Source of the DNA: Pseudonocardia alaniniphila
GTDB lineage: Bacteria; Actinomycetota; Actinomycetes; Mycobacteriales; Pseudonocardiaceae
Length of the DNA: 64,000 bases
Reading direction: 5' to 3'
Assembly: GCF_022524485.1 (NCBI RefSeq)
Contig: NZ_JAKXMK010000028.1
Coordinates: forward strand, 62,001 to 126,000
This document shows, piece after piece, positions 63,348-64,000 of this stretch. The translations under genes were made by a program, and so were the position numbers. Every line of letters begins with the position of its first letter. Position 1 is the first letter of the stretch. The notes under the pieces are model-generated. The model ran no database searches and was not told the origin of the DNA. It was given only the letters and a program-made list of their open reading frames with translations.

Positions 63348-63677
63348 ATGACGGTTGTCCGGTCGATCCTGCTGTTCGTCGTCGCGGCGGTGGCGGAGAT
63401 CGGTGGAGCGTGGCTGATCTGGCAGGGAGTGCGGGAGCACCGCGGGTTGCTGTTCGTCGGGGCCGGCGTGGTGGCGCTCGGGGCCTACGGGTTCGTCGCC
63501 ACCCTGCAGCCGGATCCGCACTTCGGCCGGATCCTGGCGGCGTACGGGGGGATCTTCGTAGCGGGCTCGCTCGCCTGGGGGGTGGTCATGGACGGGTTCC
63601 GCCCGGACCGGCTCGACTACGTCGGAGCCGCGCTGTGCCTCGCCGGAGTCGCGGTGATCATGTACGTGCCCCGCTGA
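63348..63677 (+). CDS. YnfA family (UPF0060) membrane protein
   Basis: A 109-residue four-helix protein. 'RSILLFVVAAVAEIGGAWLIWQGVREHRG', 'GAYGFVATLQPDPHFGRILAAYGGIFVAGSLAWGVVMDGFRPDRLDYVGAALCLAGVAVIMYVPR' are diagnostic of YnfA, a small-multidrug-resistance-like family; some members confer resistance to quaternary compounds. The ATG at 63348 is five bases after the upstream stop, so it is likely co-transcribed with the membrane protein genes. Confidence 0.92.
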   Translation: MTVVRSILLFVVAAVAEIGGAWLIWQGVREHRGLLFVGAGVVALGAYGFVATLQPDPHFGRILAAYGGIFVAGSLAWGVVMDGFRPDRLDYVGAALCLAGVAVIMYVPR

Positions 63678-63686
63678 CGGGTCGCG

Positions 63687-64000
63687 TCACCAGGCGAGCT
63701 CCGCGCAGCCCGTGCGCGCTCCGGGCGGTTCCACCTGCAGGGTGAAGTGCGCCAGATGGTGGCGTTCGGCGAGCAGTGCCTGTGCCTGGGTGAGCACCAC
63801 GGCCGGATCACATTCCGCGTCGACGGTGAGGTGGGCGGAGCCGACCTCCATCCCGGATGTGAGCGTCCAGACATGGACGTCGTGCACGTCCTGCACGCCC
63901 TTGAGGGCGGCGAGTTCGGACCGGATGGCGGTGACGTCGACATCGGCCGGGGCGGCCTGTACGAGGATCCGGACGGCTTGCCTGCCGAGCGACCAGGTAC
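63687..64000 (-). CDS. Cation diffusion facilitator, C-terminal part
   Basis: Only the last 104 residues are in the window; the gene continues beyond 64000. The sequence 'SLGRQAVRILVQAAPADVDVTAIRSELAALKGVQDVHDVHVWTLTSGMEVGSAHLTVDAE' is the cytoplasmic metal-binding domain of a CzcD/ZitB-type zinc or cobalt exporter, with the conserved 'VHDVHVWTLTSG' (His ligands) near the start. It ends 'HFTLQVEPPGARTGCAELAW'. It converges with ynfA, the stops being nine bases apart. Confidence 0.88.
   Translation of the reverse strand, partial: TWSLGRQAVRILVQAAPADVDVTAIRSELAALKGVQDVHDVHVWTLTSGMEVGSAHLTVDAECDPAVVLTQAQALLAERHHLAHFTLQVEPPGARTGCAELAW

Overview
The window is chromosomal DNA from a GC-rich actinomycete, most likely a member of the Pseudonocardiaceae. 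This is judged from gene families and from conserved order: tRNA-Ser, SRP RNA and dnaX, then ybaB-recR, then leuA, ask and asd occur in the same neighbourhood as in mycobacteria and relatives. I see no rRNA, prophage, intact insertion sequence or CRISPR array. Many genes start with GTG, and several overlap their neighbour as ATGA or GTGA.

Bases 1-26,300 are accessory in character. They hold small detoxification and resistance-type genes (DHFR-like reductase, serine hydrolase, two VOC proteins, RidA, transglutaminase-like protein, SDR, Cmx-type MFS pump, APH-fold kinase), an orotate phosphoribosyltransferase, a MarR-like regulator with its membrane partner and a double operator, a GlxA/AraC regulator, a methyltransferase, a DinB protein, a PLP enzyme of the D-threonine aldolase group, a decayed haloacetate dehalogenase, a P450, a threonine dehydratase, an Asp-rich repeat surface protein beside a class F sortase, a two-domain universal stress protein, an inositol-phosphatase family enzyme, and an envelope module (VanY-like peptidase, ABC ATPase, FtsX-type permease) divergent from a two-component system.

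Bases 26,300-34,300 are core: tRNA-Ser(GGA), SRP RNA, dnaX, a CtpE-like P-type ATPase, a cell wall amidase, ybaB and recR. Next come a WhiJ-type XRE/DUF397 pair, a five-gene peptide ABC importer (36,567-42,579), a DedA protein, and leuA with a leucine-rich leader peptide and hairpin. The aspartate pathway genes ask and asd follow; ask carries an internal start for a beta subunit.

The strongest unexplained signal is a repeat of about 78 bp that is itself a mini-ORF. Two tandem copies sit between the permease and ATPase genes of the peptide importer (40,315-40,481) and two between ask and asd (47,871-48,022). Every junction is a four-base ATGA stop/start overlap, so the repeat can be inserted or multiplied without breaking translational coupling.

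Bases 49,100-64,000 hold an EEP-family phosphatase, an MFS exporter, an LppX/LprG-like lipoprotein, a sugar ABC importer with a divergent MsmK-type ATPase, an ACT-GNAT fusion acetyltransferase, Ohr, an S9 peptidase, a possible metal-handling set (cupredoxin-like lipoprotein and two membrane proteins), YnfA and the end of a cation diffusion facilitator. Convergent gene pairs are often separated by long perfect hairpins that can serve as bidirectional terminators.
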